Shown here: positions 16,368 to 24,348 of the stretch, piece after piece
Numbering within the stretch: position 1 is the stretch's first letter
Layout: each line of letters begins with the position of its first letter
Origin: an uncultured Alistipes sp.
Lineage (GTDB): Bacteria > Bacteroidota > Bacteroidia > Bacteroidales > Rikenellaceae
NCBI GenBank assembly: GCA_947623965.1
Contig: CANQIF010000001.1
Location: forward strand, 186,001 to 250,000
Reading direction: 5' to 3'
Length of the DNA stretch: 64,000 nt
Program-made: the position numbers and the translations under genes
The notes under the pieces: generated by a model
What the model was told of the DNA's origin: nothing
Seen by the model: only the letters and a program-made list of their open reading frames with translations
The model's database searches: none

Positions 16368-17875
16368 TTTATCATTAATTCTTCTAATATCAGAAAATTA
16401 TAATCATTCGGATCCGTCGAAAAAGAGATGTAATCATAAAATCCATAGAGGCCTATCGCGACCATTTCATAAGCTTCTCTAAAAGCAGGACTATTCAACG
16501 ATTCTTTATTCTCATATAGCTCGGCCAGTTCATTCATATAATGAATTGTACGAATCGATCCGAAAGCTGCTTTTTGTTGCCTTTTCGACAAAGGATTGCC
16601 TGTCCGCCTCCTATATACCATCCAACCGACCTTTGCTTCCACTTCATTATTCATTGATAGTTCAGCAAATCGCTCTTTCTGACGTTGAAACTGATAAGCA
16701 TGGATCAACTCCTCCAAAAGCGCATAATCCCGATACCCATATTGGGCATCATTTTTTAGATATATAGACCGAGAACTGCTTGAAAAATAGTTTCTATTCT
16801 GCCCCGTCAGAATCGTCACGCCGTCCAACGACCGGATCAAGGTGCTGCCCATACAATCCATGGCCAAATAATCCAACAGCGTCTCGACCTGCTCATCCTC
16901 GTATTTAATATCGGGATTCCGGTCGTACGACTGCGACGAGTCGCCATTTCCGCTACTGTCACCATCTCCGTTACCGGCACCGCTGCCGCCACTGCTTCCA
17001 CTGCCGCCGCCACCACCACCACCGCTGTCACCGCGATGCAAATTCCAATCCTCGATCGAAGGAAGCGGGAAAAACCACCTGTCCCATGGTGAACGGGGCG
17101 GTTTGGCCGTAATAATCACATCCTCTATACCAGGGCCCGGAATAGGTTCATCCTCCTTCGAATCATCACCGGATTTATTATCCGCAGTCATTCTCGTGGC
17201 GGGGTTTTCAGCCGCTGCACCTCTATGGCGAGATACCACCAACCCCGCCAACAACGCATTCATCGCTGTAAGATTCTCCTCCGGTTCAAACCCATTTTCA
17301 TACAGAAAAGCATATGCTACGAGGCGACCTCGTTCGTAACGAGCCACGCAAACAGGATCGCCAGCCAATGACACATAAATCGACCGCCCCGTAAAACCCT
17401 GCTTCGGTCGGCTGTTCAGCAACGCCTCGTAATCAGGCTCCGAGCAGTCAATAATCGCCTTATCATCAGGTATATAATACCGAATATAAACGCTTTCGCG
17501 CATTTTCGCCGGATCGGTGACGACGACCAATTTGACATGGAGCGGAACCGACAAGGAATCATTGCCGCATTTCACCGACCGATAATAACAGCAGGATCCG
17601 TCGATCGGCACGTCGGCGCTGTAAAGCGACGAATCGATCGAAATACGGGCGGCCGCCCAATCGAGCCGATAGGCGCCGGGCGTCAACGGCCCCGCCTCCT
17701 CTTCGTTCCGGGAAGAGCGTGCGACCGCACGCGCATAGGTCTGCATCGCCTCCGGGACCGTATAACGGCCGACGGGCGCCCCGCGGTAGGCGGCTGTCTC
17801 CTCATCAGAGGCGCAGGAGACGGCCAGCCCCGCCAGGAGCGCCGCTCCGGCAAACGATCGAATTTTTGCCAACAT
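16361..17875 (-). CDS. Surface-lipoprotein-like protein with Gly/Ser hinge and degenerate metallopeptidase-like C-terminal domain
   Basis: The N-terminus (MLAKIRSFAGAALLAGLAVSC) looks like a lipoprotein signal with C21 as the lipidation site. The next residues, ASDEE, resemble the acidic lipoprotein export signal that sends Bacteroidota lipoproteins to the cell surface. Residues 25-230 are an unknown beta-rich domain. A Gly/Ser/Asp hinge (about 283-320, with runs such as GGGGGGGSGSSGGSG) separates it from a C-terminal domain of about 180 residues. That domain contains LLEELIHAYQF followed by NNEVEAKVGWMVY. Relatives of this motif are usually HExxHAYQ zinc peptidases; here the first histidine is glutamate, so activity is uncertain. 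The DNA encoding the C-terminal domain is clearly AT-richer than that for the N-terminus, suggesting a swapped module. Confidence 0.75.
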   Translation of the reverse strand: MLAKIRSFAGAALLAGLAVSCASDEETAAYRGAPVGRYTVPEAMQTYARAVARSSRNEEEAGPLTPGAYRLDWAAARISIDSSLYSADVPIDGSCCYYRSVKCGNDSLSVPLHVKLVVVTDPAKMRESVYIRYYIPDDKAIIDCSEPDYEALLNSRPKQGFTGRSIYVSLAGDPVCVARYERGRLVAYAFLYENGFEPEENLTAMNALLAGLVVSRHRGAAAENPATRMTADNKSGDDSKEDEPIPGPGIEDVIITAKPPRSPWDRWFFPLPSIEDWNLHRGDSGGGGGGGSGSSGGSGAGNGDGDSSGNGDSSQSYDRNPDIKYEDEQVETLLDYLAMDCMGSTLIRSLDGVTILTGQNRNYFSSSSRSIYLKNDAQYGYRDYALLEELIHAYQFQRQKERFAELSMNNEVEAKVGWMVYRRRTGNPLSKRQQKAAFGSIRTIHYMNELAELYENKESLNSPAFREAYEMVAIGLYGFYDYISFSTDPNDYNFLILEELMINC

Positions 17876-17900
17876 ATCGCCAAAAATTACAAGTTTCCAT

Positions 17901-17908
17901 CAAATATA
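17901..17908 (-). promoter_or_regulatory. -7 box (TATATTTG) for the lipoprotein operon
   Basis: The reverse strand reads TATATTTG, matching TAnnTTTG, 26 nt upstream of the lipoprotein ATG in a short AT-rich spacer shared with gcvH. No clear -33 TTTG was found at 19 nt. Confidence 0.5.
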
Positions 17909-17947
17909 GCAAAAATGAGCGAAACGGCATAAATTCATGCGATTTTT

Positions 17948-17978
17948 ATTGCTGTTACAAAAATAACAGTTATCTTTG
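17948..17978 (+). promoter_or_regulatory. Promoter for gcvH
   Basis: ATTG at 17948-17951 and TATCTTTG at 17971-17978 are separated by exactly 19 nt, fitting the Bacteroidota -33/-7 arrangement with one mismatch in the -33 element. The gcvH ATG lies 48 nt downstream of the -7 box. Confidence 0.75.
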
Positions 17979-18025
17979 TGGCCGTAGAACAACTCGGCAT
18001 ATCCTGCCGCAAAAAGAGAAAGAGT

Positions 18026-18406
18026 ATGAGCAACGTACCGGCAAATCTGAAGTATTCGAACGACCACGAGTGGTGTCTGTTGGAGGGCGACACGGCCACG
18101 ATCGGCATCACCGATTTCGCACAGAGCCAGTTGGGCGACATCGTCTTCGTCGATGTGCCGACCGTCGGCGAGACGCTCGCCGCAGGCGATGTTTTCGGCT
18201 CGATCGAGGCCGTCAAGACCGTCAGCGACGCCTTCCTGCCGATGGGCGGCGAGGTGCTGGAATTCAACGAGGCGGTCGATGCCGACCCGGCGTTAGTCAA
18301 CAAGGATCCCTACGGGGAGGGGTGGCTCGTCAAGGTCAAAGTCTCGGATCCGGGCGACTACGAGAGCCTGCTCACCCCCGGGCAATACGCCGAACTCATC
18401 GGGTAG
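18026..18406 (+). CDS. gcvH: Glycine cleavage system H protein
   Basis: This 126-residue protein is the usual length. It begins NLKYSNDHEW, has the GDIVFVDVPTVGE segment, and carries the lipoate attachment lysine K64 in GSIEAVKTVSD. The lipoyl arm shuttles the aminomethyl group of glycine between the P, T and L proteins in the cytoplasm. The ATG at 18026 was chosen because it gives the family N-terminus and follows AAAAAGAGAAAGAG, a plausible purine-rich initiation region. No gcvT or gcvP is in the window. mdh lies 334 nt downstream in the same direction. Confidence 0.95.
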   Translation: MSNVPANLKYSNDHEWCLLEGDTATIGITDFAQSQLGDIVFVDVPTVGETLAAGDVFGSIEAVKTVSDAFLPMGGEVLEFNEAVDADPALVNKDPYGEGWLVKVKVSDPGDYESLLTPGQYAELIG

Positions 18407-18740
18407 CGGCGGCCGGAAGTCCCCGCAGGCACGGCGAGGCGAGGCCTTGTGGCGGTATTCATGCCGTTCGCACCGGTTTCGGTCCGTTCGTTGTGGGGGG
18501 GGGTGGTATGGCCGGCTTCCCGCCTTGCCGGTGCAGCTGCAGGCGCGGATGCCAATGCCTGTAGAGGCAGGTGCAAACGCCCGTGCAAGTGCAGGGGGCA
18601 CGCCAGTTAATGCAGTTGCAGGCGTAAATGCGGTGTGCATTGCCAGCGCTGGTGGGCATGGCGCTATCGCATTTACAGCACGCAGCACGCGGTGCAAAAC
18701 GCATTGCGCAACAAGCGATTATTTAACAAACAGCATAGCT
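18407..18740 (+). repeat. Spacer with G9 run and degenerate TGCA-rich repeats
   Basis: This region between gcvH and mdh has no convincing gene. It has a G9 run at 18495-18503. From about 18535 to 18715 words such as GTGCA, TGCAG and GCATTGC recur at roughly 6-12 base intervals, like a decayed minisatellite of the GCANNN type. It is not made of the alpha/beta modules. I see no TAnnTTTG box, so mdh may be read from the gcvH promoter. Confidence 0.5.
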
Positions 18741-19733
18741 ATGAAATTTGTAACGGATGAAAAATTGGTGATTGTCGGTGCGGCCGGCATGATCGGTTCG
18801 AACATGGCGCAGACGGCCCTCATGATGGGACTGACGTCGAACCTGTGCCTCTACGATGTCTTTTCGCCCGAGGGCGTGGCCGAGGAGCTGCGCCAGAGCG
18901 GCTTCGATGAGGTGAACATCACCGCCACGACGAATGCGGCCGAGGCTTTCAAAGGAGCCAAGTACATCCTTTCGTCGGGCGGCGCCCCCCGCAAGCAGGG
19001 CATGACCCGCGAGGATCTGCTGAAGGGCAACTGTGAGATCGCCGAGCAGCTCGGCAAGGATATCAGGAGCTACTGCCCCGACGTGAAGCATGTGGTGATC
19101 ATCTTCAACCCCGCCGACCTGACCGGTCTCGTGACGCTGCTCTATTCGGGGCTGAAGCCGTCGCAGGTGACGACCCTCGCCGGTCTGGACTCCACGCGTC
19201 TGCAGAGCGCGCTGGCCAAGAAGTTCGGCGTACCGCAGTACAAGGTGACCGGCTGCGCCACCTACGGCGGCCACGGCGAGCAGATGGCTGTCTTCGGCTC
19301 GGCCGTGAAGATCGACGGCAAGCCGCTGCACGACCTCATCGGCACCCCCGCACTTCCGGCGGAGGAGTGGGAGGCGATCAAGACGGCCGTCACGAAGGGC
19401 GGCGCCAAGATCATCGAGCTGCGCGGCCGCTCCTCGTTCCAGAGCCCGGCCTACCTCTCGGTCGAGATGATCCGTTCGGTCATGGGGGGCGAAAAGTTCC
19501 GCTGGCCCGTCGGCACCTACGTGCAGAACGAAAAATACGACCATATCATGATGGCCATGGATACGGTGATGGACCCGACGGGATGCCACTACAAGATGCC
19601 GGCCGGCACGCCCGAGGAGCTCGCCAAGCTCGATGCAAGCTACGCACACCTCTGCAAGATGCGCGACGAGCTGGTTACGCTGGGGATCGTTCCCGCCATC
19701 TCCGAGTGGAACAAGATCAATCCGAATCTCTAA
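18741..19733 (+). CDS. mdh: Malate dehydrogenase
   Basis: This 330-residue lactate/malate dehydrogenase-family enzyme has an N-terminal NAD-binding Rossmann motif VIVGAAGMIGSNMAQTAL. The central segment FNPADLTGLVTLLYSG lies in the dinucleotide domain, and the catalytic histidine lies in CATYGGHGEQMAVFG. It interconverts malate and oxaloacetate with NAD(H) in the cytoplasm, in the reductive branch that Bacteroidota use towards fumarate and succinate. The ATG at 18741 gives MKFVTDEKLVIVGAAG. The in-frame codons upstream of it run through low-complexity DNA and were excluded. A strong terminator lies at 19756-19797. Confidence 0.93.
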   Translation: MKFVTDEKLVIVGAAGMIGSNMAQTALMMGLTSNLCLYDVFSPEGVAEELRQSGFDEVNITATTNAAEAFKGAKYILSSGGAPRKQGMTREDLLKGNCEIAEQLGKDIRSYCPDVKHVVIIFNPADLTGLVTLLYSGLKPSQVTTLAGLDSTRLQSALAKKFGVPQYKVTGCATYGGHGEQMAVFGSAVKIDGKPLHDLIGTPALPAEEWEAIKTAVTKGGAKIIELRGRSSFQSPAYLSVEMIRSVMGGEKFRWPVGTYVQNEKYDHIMMAMDTVMDPTGCHYKMPAGTPEELAKLDASYAHLCKMRDELVTLGIVPAISEWNKINPNL

Positions 19734-19755
19734 TCCGACAGGTTACCGACAACAA

Positions 19756-19797
19756 GCGAGGGGGCTCTTCGATAAGAAGAACCCCCTCGCCCGTTTT
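19756..19797 (+). terminator. Terminator after mdh
   Basis: GCGAGGGGG and CCCCCTCGC form a 9-bp stem. The intervening bases contain an inner CTCTTC/GAAGA pairing, and CCGTTTTC follows. It begins 22 nt after the mdh stop. Confidence 0.75.
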
Positions 19798-19813
19798 CGC
19801 GGTGAAGACGGCA

Positions 19814-20122
19814 TCAAAGTTTGCTGAACCGGCACCGTTCGCACAAGGCCAGTGCGAAGTAGTAGTCGCGCAGTTCGTCGCGCGTCGCCAGACGGCAGAA
19901 TCGGTAATCGCTCGGCAACAGCCCATTGAGCACGAAATGCCGCAGCTCGGCACCGCAACTCGTTTCGAGCAGGATGTGCGATTTGTCGAACTCGTACACG
20001 CAGCCCCACAACGAACTGTCGGGAGGGCAGGAGGCATCGGTCGAATGAAACAGATAAAGTTCGCCCTTTTCAAACTGGGCCTGCTTGACGTTCAACGGTG
20101 CAACATCGTCTGGCTTTTTCAT
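19814..20122 (-). CDS. Small hypothetical protein
   Basis: This 102-residue protein, MKKPDDVAPLNVKQAQFEKG and onwards, has no signal peptide or membrane segment. It contains WGCVYEFDKSHILLETSC and ends CERCRFSKL. An AAGAG purine stretch precedes the ATG by a few bases. Composition and codon use look like a real cytoplasmic protein: acidic-basic balance and conserved-looking aromatic positions. It is placed between the mdh terminator and a secreted DUF3244-like gene. I do not recognise the family. Confidence 0.6.
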   Translation of the reverse strand: MKKPDDVAPLNVKQAQFEKGELYLFHSTDASCPPDSSLWGCVYEFDKSHILLETSCGAELRHFVLNGLLPSDYRFCRLATRDELRDYYFALALCERCRFSKL

Positions 20123-20252
20123 GGCTCTTGATTTTTATAGGATGGATAATGGGTTTTCGTTTCAAAGGGGGTTCACGAGGGCACACGACTACCTGCATGG
20201 CCTCTTTCGAAGAGACCAAACAAGGCGCGAACCGCAAGGCTGTTCGGGGCTC

Positions 20253-20636
20253 CTACCGCGTATAGCAACCGTGCCAGATGCTGCCGTCGGCGGTCCGGAT
20301 CCGGACGACATAGCTCCCGCTCTCGGACGAAGCCGCAATGCGAAGCTCTCCGTCGGCGGCATCGCCGTAGGCGAGCCACTGCTCACCGGTCGTCTGCGAC
20401 GTAACATCGGCCTCGACCTCGCCGAGATCATACAGGAATCCGAGGACCACTTCGTCACCGATATAATAACAGGTAATCGGAACAAGCGAGCGGGGCTGGA
20501 TGTCTACAGAAGTATCATAATCTCCTCTTACAATAGGCACCGGATTCGGCTCGGGTCTTTCCTCCTCTTTGTCCGACCCGGCAAAGGCCGCGAAACCGAG
20601 GCTCAACGTCAAGACCAGTAAAAACAGTTTCTTCAT
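20253..20636 (-). CDS. Secreted DUF3244-like protein
   Basis: This 127-residue protein has a clear signal peptide (MKKLFLLVLTLSLGFAAFAG). The mature part resembles the Bacteroidota DUF3244 family of small beta-sandwich secreted proteins: RSLVPITCYYIGDEVVLGFL, then EVEADVTSQTTGEQW, and a terminal SGSYVVRIRTADGSIWHGCYTR. Function is not known for the family. The downstream ATG at 20636 was preferred to an upstream in-frame ATG at 20675 because it places the signal peptide at the N-terminus. A TACATTTG box lies at 20664-20671. Confidence 0.72.
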   Translation of the reverse strand: MKKLFLLVLTLSLGFAAFAGSDKEEERPEPNPVPIVRGDYDTSVDIQPRSLVPITCYYIGDEVVLGFLYDLGEVEADVTSQTTGEQWLAYGDAADGELRIAASSESGSYVVRIRTADGSIWHGCYTR

Positions 20637-20663
20637 GGCTATTCGTTTGAATGTTTCGTTATA

Positions 20664-20671
20664 CAAATGTA
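20664..20671 (-). promoter_or_regulatory. -7 box (TACATTTG) for the DUF3244-like gene
   Basis: The reverse strand reads TACATTTG, matching TAnnTTTG, 28 nt upstream of the chosen ATG. This supports that start over the longer frame, whose ATG would lie inside the box region. The -33 element is weak. Confidence 0.55.
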
Positions 20672-20856
20672 ACACAAAAATACCTCCCCGCCTAATATTC
20701 GGACCTCGAAATGTTGGACAACGCCCTTTTCAACCGGTTAACTATCAAACGTTTGAAAATCCATTTTCAAAATAAATTTAGACAAGCCCACAAGCATCTC
20801 ACAATCAACCTGTTAAAAGGCTAAAATTCGGGGGGGGGATTTCTACGGTTTGATTT
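20672..20856. other. AT-rich spacer with a G9 run
   Basis: This spacer lies between the DUF3244-like gene and the end of the TPR regulator gene. It contains an AT-rich portion and a G9 run at 20830-20838. I see no gene and no strong terminator. Confidence 0.5.
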
Positions 20857-22566
20857 TCAACATTTTGCCTGCAGCAAGCTCAGAAAGAGGTCGCGATGCG
20901 GCGCATTCGAAACCTGGAAAATCGCCCGCATCCGCGACCGGCGCTTGTAAACGTTCGCCTCCGACAGCTCCATCAACATCCCGACCACATGGACCGAAAG
21001 ACCGCTGAAATGGTAGCACAACTGGCGGTAGTCGCTCTCCTTGAACGACAGGAATTCCTCCCGGAGATAGCGCAGAGCCCCCTGCTTGCACTCATTCACG
21101 ATCGTTTCCAGCGTTTCGATCCGTTTCGGATCGTGCCGCAACTCATAAATCATCTTTTTCACCTCCCGATAGATCCGCTCCTTGCGCTTCGCATCGTTCG
21201 GCTGCTCGTAATAGGCATTTCCGAGGTCGTTGATCATCTGGAAATTCTCTTTGAAAAGCAGGGCGATCCGCCGCTCCGCCTCCGTCTGTTCCCGGTTCAG
21301 CGTCTCCTGCAGTTCACCCGCCGTCGCCATGTAGTAGGCGATCAGCGCATCCTTCCGGCGTAAACGGAGCTGCAGCACGATCAGCAGCGCGGCGACCGCC
21401 GCGGCCGCCAGCCCGGTATAAATCCACCGAAGCCTCCGGTCGACCCGCATGCGATAGGCCTGGTAGGCTAACTTGTTCGCCAGAAAATCGCGCTGCGTGG
21501 AGAGAATCGGCTGCTGCAAAACCCGTCGCAAAACCGAATCCTGCAACTGCACACTCTCCCCCAGATGCCAATAGGCCTCTCCGTCCTGCCTGCTCTTTCG
21601 GAAGATCCTCGCACTGAAATAATGGAGGTACACTGAATCGAAGCGGCTTCTCGAAGCAGCACCTGCTCGTTCAAGACAAGATTTAGCCGCATCCATATTG
21701 TCCTGATATGCGTACATGCAGGCCACAGAAGCGAGAAAGGCTGGAGATTGATTGTGACGCACTCCGATCCGGTTGACTAAAGTATCATATAACCGATAGG
21801 CCTCCCCATAACGTTGCTGTTCATTATACTGAATGATTAAATTACCATAGCAACGTTCTTGTAAAGCTCTATCACTATTATCTTTTGCTTTTTTTAATGC
21901 CTCCAACAACAACTCTTCACTCTTTGCGTATTCTTTCATATGGCTATGAACCAACCCCATATCCAGCAACGCATAATTCTGGTGAGCGGTCCGGTTCGTC
22001 TTCCGGTAGTGGTCGTAAGCCGTTTCATAGGCGCGGAGCGCCTTGGGATAGTCGTAATAAATTTTGTAGATATTCCCCATCTGCACGTACAGCAAGCCGA
22101 TAAGGTAATCGTCCGCCACCGCATCGACCAGCCGTTCGGCCTCCAGATAGGCCAGCATCGCGCGCGAGAACTCGCCCCGGTTGAACTGCACCCGTCCGAG
22201 GTAATAGAGCGCCCGGAACTTGTCGAGCGGCGCCTCGTTCGTCGTCTCGTAATAATCGACCGCCGCGCGGATCAACGAATCGTCCCGCACCTCGACATAG
22301 TTCTTGTCCTGCGCCTGCGTATAGAGCAGCGCGAAGCGGGCCCGCTGCTCCGCTCCGTACAGTTGCCGCCGGTCGAGCGAGTCGAGCGTCCGCAGCGCCT
22401 GCCGCGCATCCGCCTCGATCGTGGCGTCCACCCGTTCGAGCAGCGCCTCCGTCCTCCGATAACGCAGGGCCGCACCCGCCGCCAACACCACGACCAGCAG
22501 CACCGCGCCCCACACGATCCGCCGCCGCATCCGCCGCAAACGGACCAACCATCGTTTACCTCTCAT
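20857..22566 (-). CDS. Membrane-anchored TPR protein with C-terminal helix-turn-helix-like region (putative regulator)
   Basis: This 569-residue protein starts with a basic stretch and a transmembrane helix (IVWGAVLLVVVLAAGAAL). A periplasmic region of tetratricopeptide-like repeats follows (about 40-345; for example ALYYLGRVQFNRGEFSRAML and YAYQDNMDAAKSCLERA). A second membrane helix (WIYTGLAAAAVAALLIVLQL) precedes a cytoplasmic coiled coil and a C-terminal segment YRQLCYHFSGLSVHVVGMLM. The tail VYKRRSRMRAIF looks like the DNA-binding end of DUF6377-type Bacteroidota regulators. It probably couples an envelope signal to transcription, but the signal and targets are unknown. ATGs at 22662 and 22566 are both possible; the latter puts positive charges directly before the first helix. 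Confidence 0.72.
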   Translation of the reverse strand: MRGKRWLVRLRRMRRRIVWGAVLLVVVLAAGAALRYRRTEALLERVDATIEADARQALRTLDSLDRRQLYGAEQRARFALLYTQAQDKNYVEVRDDSLIRAAVDYYETTNEAPLDKFRALYYLGRVQFNRGEFSRAMLAYLEAERLVDAVADDYLIGLLYVQMGNIYKIYYDYPKALRAYETAYDHYRKTNRTAHQNYALLDMGLVHSHMKEYAKSEELLLEALKKAKDNSDRALQERCYGNLIIQYNEQQRYGEAYRLYDTLVNRIGVRHNQSPAFLASVACMYAYQDNMDAAKSCLERAGAASRSRFDSVYLHYFSARIFRKSRQDGEAYWHLGESVQLQDSVLRRVLQQPILSTQRDFLANKLAYQAYRMRVDRRLRWIYTGLAAAAVAALLIVLQLRLRRKDALIAYYMATAGELQETLNREQTEAERRIALLFKENFQMINDLGNAYYEQPNDAKRKERIYREVKKMIYELRHDPKRIETLETIVNECKQGALRYLREEFLSFKESDYRQLCYHFSGLSVHVVGMLMELSEANVYKRRSRMRAIFQVSNAPHRDLFLSLLQAKC

Positions 22567-22694
22567 CCATCCAGCACTTAAAACGATCCTCCGGCAGCCA
22601 CCCGCCTCCTCCACACTGTAAGAGGCGGTTTCCCCGCACCGCCGGCCACTGCAACGAGCCATGAGGCCGCGCAGAACTTTTCATATCGGTATTT

Positions 22695-24344
22695 CTATAA
22701 ATGTTTATTTTCCAACAGAATGCGGGCCTGCTCCAGGGCGGCCTCCGACACCTCGGCCCCCGAGAGCATCTTGGCGATCTCCTGCGTCCGCTCCTCGGGC
22801 GAGAGGCGCCGGATGCGCGTCTGGCTATCCTGCTTGTAGACGACGAAGTGGGTGCGCCCCTTCGAAGCGACCTGCGGCAGATGGGTAATATCGACCACCT
22901 GCATCCGCTGCGAAAGGCGGGCGATGATCGCCCCCATCGCATCGGCGATGCGGCCCGAGACCCCCGTGTCGATCTCGTCGAAGAGGATCGTCGGCAGCTG
23001 CATGCGCGTCGCGAGCAGCGCCTTGAGGGCCAGCATCACGCGCGAGAGCTCGCCGCCCGAGGCGATGCGTTCGATCGGCTGCGGCGCCACCGCGCGGTTG
23101 GCCGAGAAGAGAAAGCGGACCGAATCGGCCCCCGTGCGCCCCGCTTCGCACGCGGTCAGCTCGACACGGAACACCGTCTCGGGCATGCCGAGCGGCGCCA
23201 GTGTCGCAACGATCTCCCGCTCGAAGGCGGGAGCCGCCGCCGTGCGGGCCGCGTGCAGCCGCTGCGCCAGCTCCGCCGTCGCCGCCTCGGCCTCGGCGAG
23301 CCCCTTTTCAGCCGCCGCGATCGCCTCGTCGCCATGGACGATGGCCGCCAGCCGGGCCGCCACGTCGTCGCGCAGGGCGATGAGCTCCGCCTCGCTCTGC
23401 ACGCGATGCTTCTGTTGCAGCCCGATCAACAGGTCGAGCCGCGCCGTCAGCCGCTGCAGCCGCTCGGGGTCGGCATCGATGCGCTCCGCATCGGCCGCTG
23501 CGCTCCGCCCGAGATCTTTCAGCTCTTCGAGCACCGACCGCAACCGCGCGGCATATTCGCCCGCCGCGGGATAGCTTTCACGCAGGTGCAGCAGGGCCGT
23601 CTCGCTCTCCTTGAGGCGCGGGAGGATCCCCGTCTGCTCCTCGTCGAGGGCGTTGCGCAGCGCCGTGAGGGCCTCGCCGATGCGATCCGCATGCTCGAGG
23701 ACGGCCAGCTCGGCCTCCACTTCGGCCTGCTCGCCCGCCCGCAGCTTCGCCGCCCCGAGCTCCTCGCTCTGGAAGCGCAGCCACTCCTCGTCGCGCCGTC
23801 CCGCGGCGGCCGCCTCGCGCAGCTCCTGCAGACGGCGGCGCGCTGCGAGCAACGCCTCGTAGTGCGTGCCGTATTCTGCCAGCAGCGCCTCGTTGCCGGC
23901 CACGGTGTCGAGGGCCGACGTGCGGAACGTCTCCGATGTAAGAATCAGATTCTGATGTTGGGAATGGATGTCTACCAGCCGCGCCCCCAGTTCGCGCAGC
24001 ACGCCGAGCGGCACGGGGAGGTCGTTCACGAACGAACGGCTCTTGCCGGCCGGCGTGATGAGGCGCGTGAGGGTCGTCTCGTTGGCATAGTCGAGCTCGT
24101 GCTCCTCAAAAAAGGGCTCCAGACCGAGCCCCGCGAGGTCGAAAAGCCCCTCCATGCGGCAGTTGCGCGCCCCGTCCTTGATCGCCGAGCCCTCGTTCTT
24201 GGCCCCCAGAAGCAGCGAAAGGGCGCCGAGCAGGATCGATTTTCCGGCGCCCGTTTCGCCCGTAATGATATTCAGATGCCCGTCCAGCTCCAGCTCGAGC
24301 GCGTCGATCAGGGCATAGTTTTCAACCGATAAACGACGTAACAT
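22695..24344 (-). CDS. recN: DNA repair protein RecN
   Basis: This 549-residue SMC-like ATPase is full length. It starts LSVENYALIDALELELDG, with Walker A TGETGAGKSIL at about 31-41, two long coiled-coil arms, the signature GGELSRVMLALK, and Walker B PTILFDEIDTGVSG. RecN binds DNA ends and helps sister interactions during double-strand-break repair. It lies 4 nt downstream of coaBC and is the last gene of the bamD-rpoZ-coaBC-recN run before the TPR regulator. Confidence 0.95.
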   Translation of the reverse strand: MLRRLSVENYALIDALELELDGHLNIITGETGAGKSILLGALSLLLGAKNEGSAIKDGARNCRMEGLFDLAGLGLEPFFEEHELDYANETTLTRLITPAGKSRSFVNDLPVPLGVLRELGARLVDIHSQHQNLILTSETFRTSALDTVAGNEALLAEYGTHYEALLAARRRLQELREAAAAGRRDEEWLRFQSEELGAAKLRAGEQAEVEAELAVLEHADRIGEALTALRNALDEEQTGILPRLKESETALLHLRESYPAAGEYAARLRSVLEELKDLGRSAAADAERIDADPERLQRLTARLDLLIGLQQKHRVQSEAELIALRDDVAARLAAIVHGDEAIAAAEKGLAEAEAATAELAQRLHAARTAAAPAFEREIVATLAPLGMPETVFRVELTACEAGRTGADSVRFLFSANRAVAPQPIERIASGGELSRVMLALKALLATRMQLPTILFDEIDTGVSGRIADAMGAIIARLSQRMQVVDITHLPQVASKGRTHFVVYKQDSQTRIRRLSPEERTQEIAKMLSGAEVSEAALEQARILLENKHL

Positions 24345-24348
24345 GGCC

